Shown: positions 34,210 through 42,739 of the stretch, one piece after another
Layout of the letters: each line of letters opens with the position of its first letter
Position numbering within the stretch: position 1 is the stretch's first letter
Assembly (NCBI GenBank): GCA_019695235.1
Contig: JAIBAI010000006.1
Span: 1 to 64,000 of the forward strand
Reading direction: 5' to 3'
Length of the DNA: 64,000 bases
Origin: Bacteroidia bacterium
GTDB lineage: Bacteria; Bacteroidota; Bacteroidia; M30B66
The notes under the pieces: generated by a model
Seen by the model: only the letters and a program-made list of their open reading frames with translations
Told to the model about the DNA's origin: nothing
Databases searched by the model: none
Program-made: the position numbers and the translations under genes

Positions 34210-35754
34210 CTATGCCTGCATCATTATTGAAACTTGCCCTTTATATTGCTGCATTCTGGCGGGATTGAAATAGAAATCAGCAGACCTGCGTAACCAAAAA
34301 TCTTCTTCCCTGAGCAGCATCTCATGCTGAAGACAATACTGAAATTCAGTGTCAATCCATTCGCATTCAGTTGCTTGTGCGCAAATGTGCAAAGCAGCCT
34401 GACCATACCTTGAAACGAGCTCTTTTATACGATGTAAGTGAGGTGCACCTGCCTTGCTGACTATTCTCTCTATTAATGTTTCCGGCTCGTCTGTACTGGT
34501 TCCTACCAGGGCTAAATTCTTAGTTTTACAGGGTACAAAGGAGGTTTTAAGGTTTTGACCTATCAGGTTGGTCACCTTTTCTGCCATTTTCCGATAACCG
34601 GTAAGTTTGCCTCCGGCAATACTGATAAGCCCATCCGGCGAAATGAATATTTCATCTTTTCTTGAAACCTCACCAGCCTGTTTCCCTGGTTCTGAAACCA
34701 ATGGTCTTAGCCCTGCCCATGATGCAATAATGTCACGCTCCGGATCAATACTTACCTGAAATGCATCGTGTAGACAAGCAACTAAATAATTGATATCAGC
34801 TTGTTCAACATCAAGTGCCTCGGGAGGATGAGCATAAAAGGTATCTGTTGTTCCTACATAACAGGTTTCAGCCCGGGGTATTGCAAATACCATCCGGCCA
34901 TCATGGGTGTCAAAATAAACCGCGCTTGTAAGGGGAAGCACACCTGCTTTGAGTACAATATGTACCCCCTTGCTTAGAGTAAGGCTGTCTGGTACCGAAG
35001 AATCCTCCAACTTTCGTACCCGGTCAACCCATGGCCCGGATGCATTCACAACCTGTGAGGCTTTAAGTTCAAACTGCTTATTTTCTATCGTGTCAAGGCA
35101 GGTCACTACAAAATAACCCGCATCACGACGTATCCCAATAACCTGACAGTAGTTAGCCGCCTTCCCCCCATGCTGAATGCCGGTTTTAAGCACCTCCATC
35201 ACCAAACGAGCATCATCAGTAAGATATTCGGTATAGGTTATACCCCCTAAAAGCCCCTCCGGCCTCAAAACAGGGTATAACGAACAAATTTCGTCTCTTG
35301 TATGTTTGTGGTTACGCTCTTCAGGCCGCACACCTATGAGTAATTCGTAAAGACGAATTGCCATCCGAGCACTGAACATACCCAATGAGCCACCTTGACG
35401 TACAGGAAGCAGCATAGGCTGTGGTTTTATTAAATAGGGGGCATTGTTACGTAAAATCGCCCTTTCCTTTCCTACTTCCCTGACCAATGCAAGTTTGAAA
35501 TCCTTTAAATACCGCAAGCCGCCATGAATGAGCTTGGTAGACCGTGAACTTGTGCCGGATGCAAAGTCTGCCTGCTCAAGCAATATTGCCTGAATACCCC
35601 GGGAGGACGCATCTAGCAGAATGCCTGCACCGGTTATGCCGCCTCCAATGATTAATAATGGAATGGGCTGCTCAGTAATCTCCTGCAACCATCGCCGTCG
35701 GACAACTGGTGAAAAATCAGGACTGAAATTTTCTGTGCCTGCAGGTCTGTTCAT
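34210..35754 (-). CDS. glpD: Glycerol-3-phosphate dehydrogenase/oxidase
   Basis: A 514-residue FAD-dependent, membrane-associated enzyme that oxidises glycerol-3-phosphate to dihydroxyacetone phosphate and passes electrons to quinone. The FAD fold has I-I-G-G-G-I-T-G-A-G-I near residue 37. The GlpD signatures R-G-I-Q-A-I-L-L-E, D-F-A-S-G-T-S-S-R-S-T-K-L-I-H-G-G-L-R-Y-L and G-T-T-D-T-x-Y follow, and the C-terminal regulatory region begins near A-G-L-R-P-L-V. I chose the ATG at 35754. A TTG at 35793 would lie within the promoter -7 box and add 13 residues. No glpK or glpF is next to it. Confidence 0.93.
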   Translation of the reverse strand: MNRPAGTENFSPDFSPVVRRRWLQEITEQPIPLLIIGGGITGAGILLDASSRGIQAILLEQADFASGTSSRSTKLIHGGLRYLKDFKLALVREVGKERAILRNNAPYLIKPQPMLLPVRQGGSLGMFSARMAIRLYELLIGVRPEERNHKHTRDEICSLYPVLRPEGLLGGITYTEYLTDDARLVMEVLKTGIQHGGKAANYCQVIGIRRDAGYFVVTCLDTIENKQFELKASQVVNASGPWVDRVRKLEDSSVPDSLTLSKGVHIVLKAGVLPLTSAVYFDTHDGRMVFAIPRAETCYVGTTDTFYAHPPEALDVEQADINYLVACLHDAFQVSIDPERDIIASWAGLRPLVSEPGKQAGEVSRKDEIFISPDGLISIAGGKLTGYRKMAEKVTNLIGQNLKTSFVPCKTKNLALVGTSTDEPETLIERIVSKAGAPHLHRIKELVSRYGQAALHICAQATECEWIDTEFQYCLQHEMLLREEDFWLRRSADFYFNPARMQQYKGQVSIMMQA

Positions 35755-35790
35755 CGGGAGCTCATTAAAATTTCTTTGCTTTGCACAAAT

Positions 35791-35798
35791 CAAAAATA
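35791..35798 (-). promoter_or_regulatory. glpD promoter -7 element
   Basis: The complement reads TATTTTTG, a full TAnnTTTG match. Transcription would start near 35784, about 30 bases before the chosen ATG at 35754, which argues against the upstream TTG. Confidence 0.45.
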
Positions 35799-35805
35799 TT
35801 TTTAA

Positions 35806-36462
35806 ATGCGCTCAAATTTAATTGCAATTCTTTTTGTTTGTCTACTTCAACTGCCCCTCTTTGCACAAAAAGGTTTTGAAGCCGGGGTATTCTTAACCCC
35901 TCAGTCGCCCTGGATTCTGAATAATACCGATTTTAAGAAAGGGGCAGAATTAGACTATAAGTTTAACGGAAGTTTGGCTTACGGGGCACAAATGTCTATG
36001 GGTTTTACACATAAAATTGGCGTGCGTATTGAAGCGATTGTTTCACGTATGGGTCAGAAATACACCACCGCTTCAAACTTTGTGATTCCGAATTTTGAGT
36101 CTTCTGTAAAACTTGATTATATCCTTATCCCGGTTCTGTTTAGGTACACAGGTTCATTTGCACGTACAAAAACTGCATTTCAACTTATGGCGGGACCTCA
36201 ATATGGCATGCTGCGCAGGGCTCGATTTGAATCGAGCAGCTTCAATACTGATGTTGCCAATAAGTTTGAAAGTGCTGATTTGTCGGCTGTTATTGGTCTT
36301 GGACTTACCAGAGAAGTGCTCAATAACTTGTTTTTTCAGGCATCATTTAGAATGGCCTATTCTCTTAAAAACATTGAATTGGCACAACCAAACCGCGACG
36401 AATCACGCAATGCATCTGTAGGCATTCAACTTGGTGTGGCCTATGTGTTTACCAAACAGTGA
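35806..36462 (+). CDS. Outer-membrane beta-barrel (porin family) protein
   Basis: A 218-residue protein with a signal peptide (residues 1-20, cleavage after L-F-A-Q). The body has about eight amphipathic beta strands (for example Y-G-A-Q-M-S-M-G-F, V-R-I-E-A-I-V-S, Y-I-L-I-P-V-L-F-R-Y-T, A-F-Q-L-M-A-G-P-Q-Y-G) and ends in an aromatic-type terminal strand, G-V-A-Y-V-F-T-K-Q. This is the common Bacteroidota 'outer membrane beta-barrel / PorT-like' type. Function is unknown. It diverges from glpD with only 51 bases between starts, and the aroB gene follows 12 bases after its stop. Confidence 0.82.
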   Translation: MRSNLIAILFVCLLQLPLFAQKGFEAGVFLTPQSPWILNNTDFKKGAELDYKFNGSLAYGAQMSMGFTHKIGVRIEAIVSRMGQKYTTASNFVIPNFESSVKLDYILIPVLFRYTGSFARTKTAFQLMAGPQYGMLRRARFESSSFNTDVANKFESADLSAVIGLGLTREVLNNLFFQASFRMAYSLKNIELAQPNRDESRNASVGIQLGVAYVFTKQ

Positions 36463-36474
36463 TGCCTGCCGGCA

Positions 36475-37548
36475 ATGAAGGTAAATGACTGTCCTCCTGT
36501 CTGGATTGGACCTGATATCTCTGAACCACTGAACAATTGGTTAGAACAAGCCGGATATACTAAAATCTGGATTTTAACCGATCGCAATAGTGATGCCTTT
36601 TGCCTTGACCAACTGATAAATAAGGTGCCGCTTTTGGCAAAGGCCTCGCTTATTACCATTGAACCAGGCGAAGAAGCCAAATCCCTGGCCTCCTGCGAAA
36701 AGATATGGGATAAACTCACCTACGAAGGGGCAGACCGGAAAAGCCTCCTGTGCAACCTGGGTGGCGGAGTTGTTTCTGACCTCGGCGGCTTCGCCGCCTC
36801 GGCCTTTATGCGCGGTATAAGCTTCATCCAGATACCAACTACCCTGCTGGCAATGGTTGATGCTACTATTGGTGGTAAAACAGGAATCAACTTTTCGGGT
36901 ATCAAAAATCTCATCGGTTCGTTTCAGCATGCCAGTGGCGTTTTTGCTCAAACCAACTTCCTTGCAAGCCTTCACCCTCATGAAATACTTTCAGGTTACG
37001 CTGAAATGCTCAAGCACAGCCTGATAGAAGGGGGGAAGCATTGGCAATCAATCCGGGAAATGGAAAACCCCACTGCTTCGAACCTTGACGAGCTTCTAAT
37101 TGCCAGTATACAACTGAAGCTACGTATAACCAATGAAGATTTTAAGGAATCAGGCCTGCGCGAAGTACTGAATCTGGGGCATACTACCGCACACGCACTC
37201 GAATCGCTTTATTTTGAGCAGAAACAACCACTCATGCATGGTTTTGCTGTTGCAGCAGGTATGGCCATCGAAACCCACCTGGCAGAGCACTTGCAAACCG
37301 GTTTGCAACAAAGTGAAGCAAAACAAATCAGAGAATATATTTACCAGATTTTCCCTCCGGTAAAATTTACACCCGACCAAATAAACAGGCTAATTGATCA
37401 CATGCAGCACGATAAAAAGAACAATGCCGGTAAAATAAGGTTTTCGCTGCTTGCATCTATTGGAAATGCGCGGCATGGTTTCGAAGCATCTACGACAGAA
37501 ATTGAAAAGGCACTCAACATGTATTTAACCGATGTCAGCCATCATTGA
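36475..37548 (+). CDS. aroB: 3-dehydroquinate synthase
   Basis: A 357-residue AroB that converts DAHP to 3-dehydroquinate, the second step of the shikimate pathway, using NAD+ and a divalent metal. Key motifs: E-P-G-E-E-A-K-S-L near residue 63, L-G-G-G-V-V-S-D-L-G-G-F-A-A-S near 95-109, P-T-T-L-L-A-M-V-D-A-T-I-G-G-K-T-G, and E-M-L-K-H-S. The metal His residues lie in L-G-H-T-T-A-H-A-L-E and M-H-G-F-A-V-A-A-G. It overlaps aroA by 17 bases, so the two are one unit. The enzymes for steps three to five are not adjacent. Confidence 0.94.
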   Translation: MKVNDCPPVWIGPDISEPLNNWLEQAGYTKIWILTDRNSDAFCLDQLINKVPLLAKASLITIEPGEEAKSLASCEKIWDKLTYEGADRKSLLCNLGGGVVSDLGGFAASAFMRGISFIQIPTTLLAMVDATIGGKTGINFSGIKNLIGSFQHASGVFAQTNFLASLHPHEILSGYAEMLKHSLIEGGKHWQSIREMENPTASNLDELLIASIQLKLRITNEDFKESGLREVLNLGHTTAHALESLYFEQKQPLMHGFAVAAGMAIETHLAEHLQTGLQQSEAKQIREYIYQIFPPVKFTPDQINRLIDHMQHDKKNNAGKIRFSLLASIGNARHGFEASTTEIEKALNMYLTDVSHH

Positions 37549-38773
37549 AATTCACCCACCCCTGAATAACTGGCATGCGAACGCTGTGCTTCCGGCATCA
37601 AAAAGCCTCAGCAACCGCTGGTTGATTCTGGAGGCGCTGTCGAAGAATACAATTGTTGTTGACGGACATTCAGATGCAGAAGACACGGTGAGGCTGCAGG
37701 AAATCATCAGGAATAAACCTGTAATTGCCGATGCTGGTGCCGGAGGTACTACATTCAGATTCGCACTTGCCTATCTGTGTACCTGTGAAGGGTATGAAGG
37801 AACAATGCGCGGCTCAGTCCGTTTGCATGAACGACCGGTGAAACCATTGGTAGATGCTTTGCTGGCACTGGGTGCAGATATAAATTACCTTGAAAAAGAG
37901 GGGTTCCCACCTCTTGCAGTTCGTGGTAAAAATATGAAGGGTGGGCAAATTCATCTTTCGGCTGAGATTTCAAGTCAGTTTCTCAGCGCAATCCTCCTGA
38001 TAGCACCAGCATTGCAAGAACCTCTGACGATTCATACAGGCAACAAAATTACCTCCAGACCCTACTTAGACATGACCCTGGCACTTTTGCAACATGCAGG
38101 GCAACAGGTGGAAGAAAAGGAGGGGACCTTTACTGTATACCCAAAACCCTGGAGTAGCGGGCGATTTAAAGTTGAAAAAGATTGGTCATCAGCCTCTTAT
38201 TGGTATGCTTTGGCAGCACTTTCACCGGGTGCAAACATCTTTCTGCCTGGTTTGCAGTTAGATAGCTTGCAAGGTGACGCCCATACAGCAAAGCTCTTTG
38301 CGATATATGGTGTCAATTCTGAGGAAAAATCTAATGGTATTCAATTAACAAACTCTGGGCAAGTGCCGGATAGTTTTGAATTTGACTTTAGGCAGCAACC
38401 TGATCTGGCGCAAACAATGGCTGTTGTGGTTGCCGGATTGAAAAAACAAGCTTTGTTTAGTGGCCTTGATACCCTTCGTAGAAAAGAAACCGACCGCATT
38501 CAAGCTTTAAGAAACGAGTTAGCAAAGTTGGATGTAATTACCTCTGAGCCAAGGGAAGGCGAACTGATGATTGATGCCACTAATGCACGCTGCGACAAGG
38601 AGTTGATTGTTGATACCTATGACGACCACCGGATGGCCTTGGCATTTGCGGCTTTAAGCCTTACGCAGTACCGTCTGCAAATTAGAGACCCTGAAGTAGT
38701 CAAAAAATCATATCCGGGCTTTTGGACAGAACTACGAAAGGCCGGCTTTCACCTGAAAGTTGAAGAGTCTTGA
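37532..38773 (+). CDS. aroA: 3-phosphoshikimate 1-carboxyvinyltransferase (EPSP synthase)
   Basis: A 413-residue AroA, which condenses shikimate-3-phosphate with phosphoenolpyruvate. The N-terminal L-P-A-S-K-S-L-S-N-R-W (substrate Lys and Arg), the PEP-site loop A-G-G-T-T-F-R-F, H-E-R-P-V-K-P-L, S-S-Q-F-L-S-A-I-L and the C-terminal L-R-x-K-E-T-D-R-I and D-D-H-R-M-A-L-A-F are present. It is slightly shorter than the E. coli enzyme (427). In the PEP loop, Phe occupies the position of E. coli Pro101, while the Gly and Thr are kept. It starts 17 bases before the aroB stop. Confidence 0.93.
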   Translation: MSAIIEIHPPLNNWHANAVLPASKSLSNRWLILEALSKNTIVVDGHSDAEDTVRLQEIIRNKPVIADAGAGGTTFRFALAYLCTCEGYEGTMRGSVRLHERPVKPLVDALLALGADINYLEKEGFPPLAVRGKNMKGGQIHLSAEISSQFLSAILLIAPALQEPLTIHTGNKITSRPYLDMTLALLQHAGQQVEEKEGTFTVYPKPWSSGRFKVEKDWSSASYWYALAALSPGANIFLPGLQLDSLQGDAHTAKLFAIYGVNSEEKSNGIQLTNSGQVPDSFEFDFRQQPDLAQTMAVVVAGLKKQALFSGLDTLRRKETDRIQALRNELAKLDVITSEPREGELMIDATNARCDKELIVDTYDDHRMALAFAALSLTQYRLQIRDPEVVKKSYPGFWTELRKAGFHLKVEES

Positions 38774-38845
38774 ATGAAGCATGCAAACCCCTAAAATAAT
38801 AAGTTCTAATTTTTTCGTTCATAATACACGCATAATTATAACAAT

Positions 38846-39379
38846 ATGGAAACCTGGTATCAAACCATCTTCGAAATCCTCAAATACACGATTCCTCTTG
38901 TGGTGGTTTTCGGCTTTATCTATTTCATCCTGAATAATTACCTGGCTGAAAACTTCAAACTACGTTCACTTGATTTAAAGCTTGGCAATCAGAATACCAT
39001 TACTCCCATTCGCTTGCAGGCCTATGAAAGGGTAATTGTTTACCTTGAACGTATTACGCCAAATAACATGATTATGCGTATTCATAAAACAGGCATGAGC
39101 TCACGCCTTCTGCATACTGAAATGGTGAAAAGTATCCGGAGTGAATATGAACATAACATCGCTCAGCAGATGTATATGTCAAATGCTTCATGGGAACTGG
39201 TGAAAAGTGCCAAGGAGGAGATGATTAAACTGGTGAACGCCGCAGCCTATAAAGTGGGAGATAATTCTGACGGACTCGAACTGTGCAAAGTATTGCTTGA
39301 AATTACCATGAACGTAGATAAGTTGCCTACACAAATTGCACTTGATTATGTCAAAAAGGAGATAAGACAATCTTTTTAG
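38846..39379 (+). CDS. Conserved membrane-anchored protein (DUF7935-like)
   Basis: A 177-residue protein with one N-terminal membrane helix (about residues 10-30) followed by a cytoplasmic helical domain. Its segments R-L-Q-A-Y-E-R-V-I-V-Y-L-E-R-I-T-P-N-N-M, H-K-T-G-M-S-S-R-L-L-H-T-E-M, I-R-S-E-Y-E-H-N-I-A-Q-Q-M-Y and W-E-L-V-K-S-A-K-E-E-M-I match a family found widely in Bacteroidota, which I recall as DUF7935. No function is known to me and no catalytic motif is evident. It is a single gene, 72 bases after aroA, with a bidirectional terminator downstream. Confidence 0.75.
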   Translation: METWYQTIFEILKYTIPLVVVFGFIYFILNNYLAENFKLRSLDLKLGNQNTITPIRLQAYERVIVYLERITPNNMIMRIHKTGMSSRLLHTEMVKSIRSEYEHNIAQQMYMSNASWELVKSAKEEMIKLVNAAAYKVGDNSDGLELCKVLLEITMNVDKLPTQIALDYVKKEIRQSF

Positions 39380-39398
39380 GCCCAGGAAGCACTTGTTA

Positions 39399-39436
39399 AA
39401 AAAAAGAGGCGAATCGCAAGATTCGCCTCTTTTTTT
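39399..39436. terminator. Bidirectional terminator
   Basis: A perfect 16-base-pair hairpin, 39399-39414 with 39421-39436, with a 6-base loop. The G/C core AGAGGCGAAT is flanked by an A run on the left and a T run on the right, so it can end transcription in both directions. It lies between the convergent DUF7935-like gene and the PKD-repeat T9SS gene. Confidence 0.92.
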
Positions 39437-39449
39437 AATGGTTCAGTGC

Positions 39450-42400
39450 TTAATGACTGATTGTAAATTTACGGCTGTCAATCAGGGTGCCTGATTTAGC
39501 ATCCCGAATAGTCATCAGATAGATGCCGGAAGTCAAATCAGCAACACCCATTTGAATAGTTTGCAAGCCCGGTGCAGTTTGCGTGGTTTGTGCCTGCACC
39601 AGTTGCCCGGTAAGGTTAAACACCTGCATCTCTAATAGGGTGGCATTACCCATATTTACCTCCAGATTAACCTGGGTATTGGCCGGATTAGGGAACAATA
39701 CGCCCCGGTATATGCTTGCCTTTGTTTCCTGTATTATCGTGATTATTTCCTCACCCAAGTTGAGCACGAAATTCACATCAGGATTCTCAGCAGTAATCGT
39801 AAATTCAACTGGAACACATACCATGCCTTCGTAATCAGCCCACAGACGATAGGTGCCATACGCCAGGTCGCTGATACTGAATTGACCATTCTCGTCTGTA
39901 CGTGTCCAGCGCTGTGGCCCATCAAACAAATTGGTAACGATCACAGTAGCCTCATTGATAGGCCCTTCGGTACGAATAGGGCCGGTGATGCCTCCGCCAA
40001 CTCCTCCTGGTCCACCAACGTTTCCACTGTATATCAGCGAGATATGGTAAGTGTTGCCGTCGGCATTTACCACTACAGGCTCAGCAAACTGCCAATAATA
40101 CTGGCTGCCGAAATAGGTTGGTACATAATTGTGGAAATATGCTGAGGGTGCCAATAATCCGGCCCTGATAAGGTAAACACCTGACGGGATATGGTTAAAT
40201 ACGTATCTGCCGGAGCTGTCAACCAGTGTAGTTCTGAATACATACAAGGCATGCGATACAGGGTCGCGACGAATCAGGTTTACTTTGGCTACATCAGCTG
40301 TGTTTGCGCCCGCAAATACCTGACCACCAATTTGATAACCATTGGTGTCGCCGGGAGCAACATTTACATTGGCACAGAACTCATCTACGCAATTACCGCG
40401 TTTTACACGAAGGCATACCTGGTATGAACCAGGAGCAGCATAGAGGTGCTGCGGGTTTGGCTGCTCCGAAATAGTACTGTCGCCAAATGTCCAGCGGTAT
40501 TCACCCGGACTGCTTTGGTTTTTAAAATTCACCCTCAGCGCATTGTGCTCGCTGCTTACCCAAATGAACTTCGCATAGCAGCCAAGGGTATCATCCGGTA
40601 CTGGCAGCAAAACAATCTGGCGACAAACGGTATCGCGACACATACCCGCTGGATTGTACACTACATGGCAAACATTATAGGTGCCCGGTCCGGGGAAGGT
40701 GAATACAGGATTTGGAAGCTCTGAGTGATTTGTGTTACTGAATGACCAGTAATGCGACATGTTAATGTTGGGGTTGCTAACCGAATGAAAGGCAACTTTA
40801 AACGCTTGCTGATCAGGCAGGCGGTTCCATTGAAATTCAGCGTTGCAGGCATTGCTTGGGCCTTGAACAACAATAGTCATACACTTATGGTCTGTACATC
40901 CAGCTGACTCAATAAACAGGCAAACAGTATAGGTGCCGGGGCCGGGGAAGGTGTGCTCTGCATTCAATCCAATGAAAGGGGCACTACCATCTCCAAATAC
41001 CCATTTAGATTGAAGAATAGCGGAGTCGGCACGTACACTTTGGTTGTTGAAAATCCAACGCATTGGTGCAGCCGAAGAAGGGGTAGCTGTAAAGCGTGCC
41101 TCACACCTTGTACTGTCAGAAGGCAGGATGTGAACTATTCTACATTCCTGTTTCTGACAATTCGTAGTTGAATTGCTCAGGAAGTGGCACACGCTGTATT
41201 CGCCCGGATGGGTGAAAGTATATACCGGATTAGGGTTCCCACGTATTGTGTCCCTTCCGTCAATTATCCAGAGGTGGTGGTCGGTATTCTGGCCGGGTAC
41301 TGAAAAGAATTGAACCGCAGCAGGTGCACGGCGAAAATCGGCAAAGGTAAATCCGGCATCACAGGTGGGGGGGGGGGTACCTACTACAATCTGCTTGCAA
41401 ACTGTATCAACACATGAGGGGCTTGAAATAACAAGACAAACATTGTAACTGCCCGGTGCTGTATAAGTGTGTTCTGCATTCGGGCTTTCTGCCACCGAAC
41501 CATCACCGAAAGTCCAGCGAAACGCCATGGTACTGTCAAAACGGCCATTACTCTCATTTACAAAAATCATGCGATTGGGTGTGTTTGGTGCCGGATGAAA
41601 ACTGAATTCTGCCCTACAAGGGCCTTCTGGCACAAATGCCGAATCACAGGTCATAGTATGGCATTCGTTTCCTTTTGACACAGTTAGGCACACACTGTTC
41701 CAACCCTGTATAAATGGCAGTATGGGGTCATAGTCAAGAATTGTCAGATTGTTTACTACCCACACATATTGGTAGTTTTCATTGTATGGCGCCTCAGGTT
41801 TTCCTTTTCTAATATTTGTGCCAGGAGTACTGACAATGCTAAATGCTGATTTACAGAATTCCTGGTTTGAACCCACCACTATCAGTTTACAGAATGATTT
41901 TGTGCATGTACCACGGGTGATGCTTAAGCAAGCCTCGTACGTACCTGGTGTTGCATACACATGCTCAGCATTGAGGGTCTGGGCACTGGTGCCATCACCA
42001 AAACTCCAGAAAAAGAGCGCCGATGAATCTTCACGGCCAGGACTTTGATTGGTGAAATTTACTTTTAAGGGGTTAACAGGGCTAAACGTATAACTAAAGT
42101 ACGCCTGGCAGGGTGGGGGAAGGTTTGCACAAAGGTCGAAATTGACCTCTTTCAGGTCAATACTACCTTGCTGATTTGAAAACTCAACCTTACGAACGGT
42201 GCTGTCACAGTTATAGGTATAAACCCTGAACTCGGCATTTTGTCCGTTGATACTGCCATTGATAATTTCAAAAGCATAATTTCCAAGGCTATCGGTTGAG
42301 GTAGCAACCACTGAAGTGCCTGTTACAGGTAATTTGGTTGCAAATACCGGATGATATGCCATCGGCAATCCGGTAGAAAGGTTCTGAATATGGCCACGAA

Positions 42401-42485
42401 TGACCAGATTGTAAGGGTTCCCTGGTTGGGCCCATCCGGTAAATCCGGCGAGCAGGAACAGCATGATGGAGAGAATGGTTTTCAT
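39450..42485 (-). CDS. Large PKD-repeat surface protein with T9SS type A signal
   Basis: A 1011-residue exported protein. It has a signal peptide (M-K-T-I-L-S-I-M-L-F..., cleavage after G-W-A-Q), then a carboxypeptidase-regulatory-like strand region (about residues 25-110). Seven PKD-like repeats follow (about 120-700), then a second regulatory-like/SdrD-B-like region, a Gly-rich hinge (G-G-P-G-G-V-G-G-G), another such domain, and a C-terminal T9SS domain (F-P-N-P-A-N-T...L-T-S-G-I-Y-L-M-T). Repeats 1, 3, 5 and 7 carry the classic F-G-D core; 2, 4 and 6 lack it. Each repeat holds conserved Cys pairs. The ATG at 42485 is chosen because a start at 42563 would add 26 residues ahead of the signal peptide. 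An 11-base homopolymer sits in the frame at 41367-41377. Likely an adhesin-like or matrix protein. Confidence 0.88.
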   Translation of the reverse strand: MKTILSIMLFLLAGFTGWAQPGNPYNLVIRGHIQNLSTGLPMAYHPVFATKLPVTGTSVVATSTDSLGNYAFEIINGSINGQNAEFRVYTYNCDSTVRKVEFSNQQGSIDLKEVNFDLCANLPPPCQAYFSYTFSPVNPLKVNFTNQSPGREDSSALFFWSFGDGTSAQTLNAEHVYATPGTYEACLSITRGTCTKSFCKLIVVGSNQEFCKSAFSIVSTPGTNIRKGKPEAPYNENYQYVWVVNNLTILDYDPILPFIQGWNSVCLTVSKGNECHTMTCDSAFVPEGPCRAEFSFHPAPNTPNRMIFVNESNGRFDSTMAFRWTFGDGSVAESPNAEHTYTAPGSYNVCLVISSPSCVDTVCKQIVVGTPPPTCDAGFTFADFRRAPAAVQFFSVPGQNTDHHLWIIDGRDTIRGNPNPVYTFTHPGEYSVCHFLSNSTTNCQKQECRIVHILPSDSTRCEARFTATPSSAAPMRWIFNNQSVRADSAILQSKWVFGDGSAPFIGLNAEHTFPGPGTYTVCLFIESAGCTDHKCMTIVVQGPSNACNAEFQWNRLPDQQAFKVAFHSVSNPNINMSHYWSFSNTNHSELPNPVFTFPGPGTYNVCHVVYNPAGMCRDTVCRQIVLLPVPDDTLGCYAKFIWVSSEHNALRVNFKNQSSPGEYRWTFGDSTISEQPNPQHLYAAPGSYQVCLRVKRGNCVDEFCANVNVAPGDTNGYQIGGQVFAGANTADVAKVNLIRRDPVSHALYVFRTTLVDSSGRYVFNHIPSGVYLIRAGLLAPSAYFHNYVPTYFGSQYYWQFAEPVVVNADGNTYHISLIYSGNVGGPGGVGGGITGPIRTEGPINEATVIVTNLFDGPQRWTRTDENGQFSISDLAYGTYRLWADYEGMVCVPVEFTITAENPDVNFVLNLGEEIITIIQETKASIYRGVLFPNPANTQVNLEVNMGNATLLEMQVFNLTGQLVQAQTTQTAPGLQTIQMGVADLTSGIYLMTIRDAKSGTLIDSRKFTISH
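41367..41377. repeat. 11-base G/C homopolymer inside the PKD protein gene
   Basis: Eleven consecutive G on the plus strand (C on the coding strand) encode Pro-Pro-Pro at the junction before the fourth PKD-like repeat. As read, the frame is intact. Tracts of this length are prone to slippage in cells and to indel errors in sequencing. Confidence 0.95.
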
Positions 42486-42739
42486 GACCTTGGTTTTTTT
42501 ATGAAACAAATTTGCTTCAATGAGTAGAGATATACAATTTGAAAAACATTTATTATTACGCATTCAAAACAATAAAAAATGATTTAAAACATTGAAAGTA
42601 AGGATGATAGAAATAATATAAATTACTCATCCAAAATGTTTAGGGTGTTCCATCTGCTGCGAAATGTGCATAACAAATCGCATATTGTGATTTCAATTTT
42701 CTGAAATAAAACTGGCCTATTTGTTCTTAACATTGCCCT

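Noticed and set aside
37532-38773. Unusual EPSP synthase PEP loop as a sign of altered inhibitor response
   Set aside because: The A-G-G-T-T-F-R-F variant looks like an ordinary phylum-level form. The key Gly and Thr are kept, so there is no basis for a special claim.
39500-42400. CRISPR or tandem DNA repeat array in the PKD gene
   Set aside because: The repetition is at protein level only. The DNA copies are diverged and vary in length, with no constant repeat and spacer pattern.
42486-42739. Possible small RNA or promoter between the PKD gene and the methyltransferase gene
   Set aside because: The stretch is AT-rich, but I found no full TAnnTTTG match, strong hairpin or open frame that stands out.
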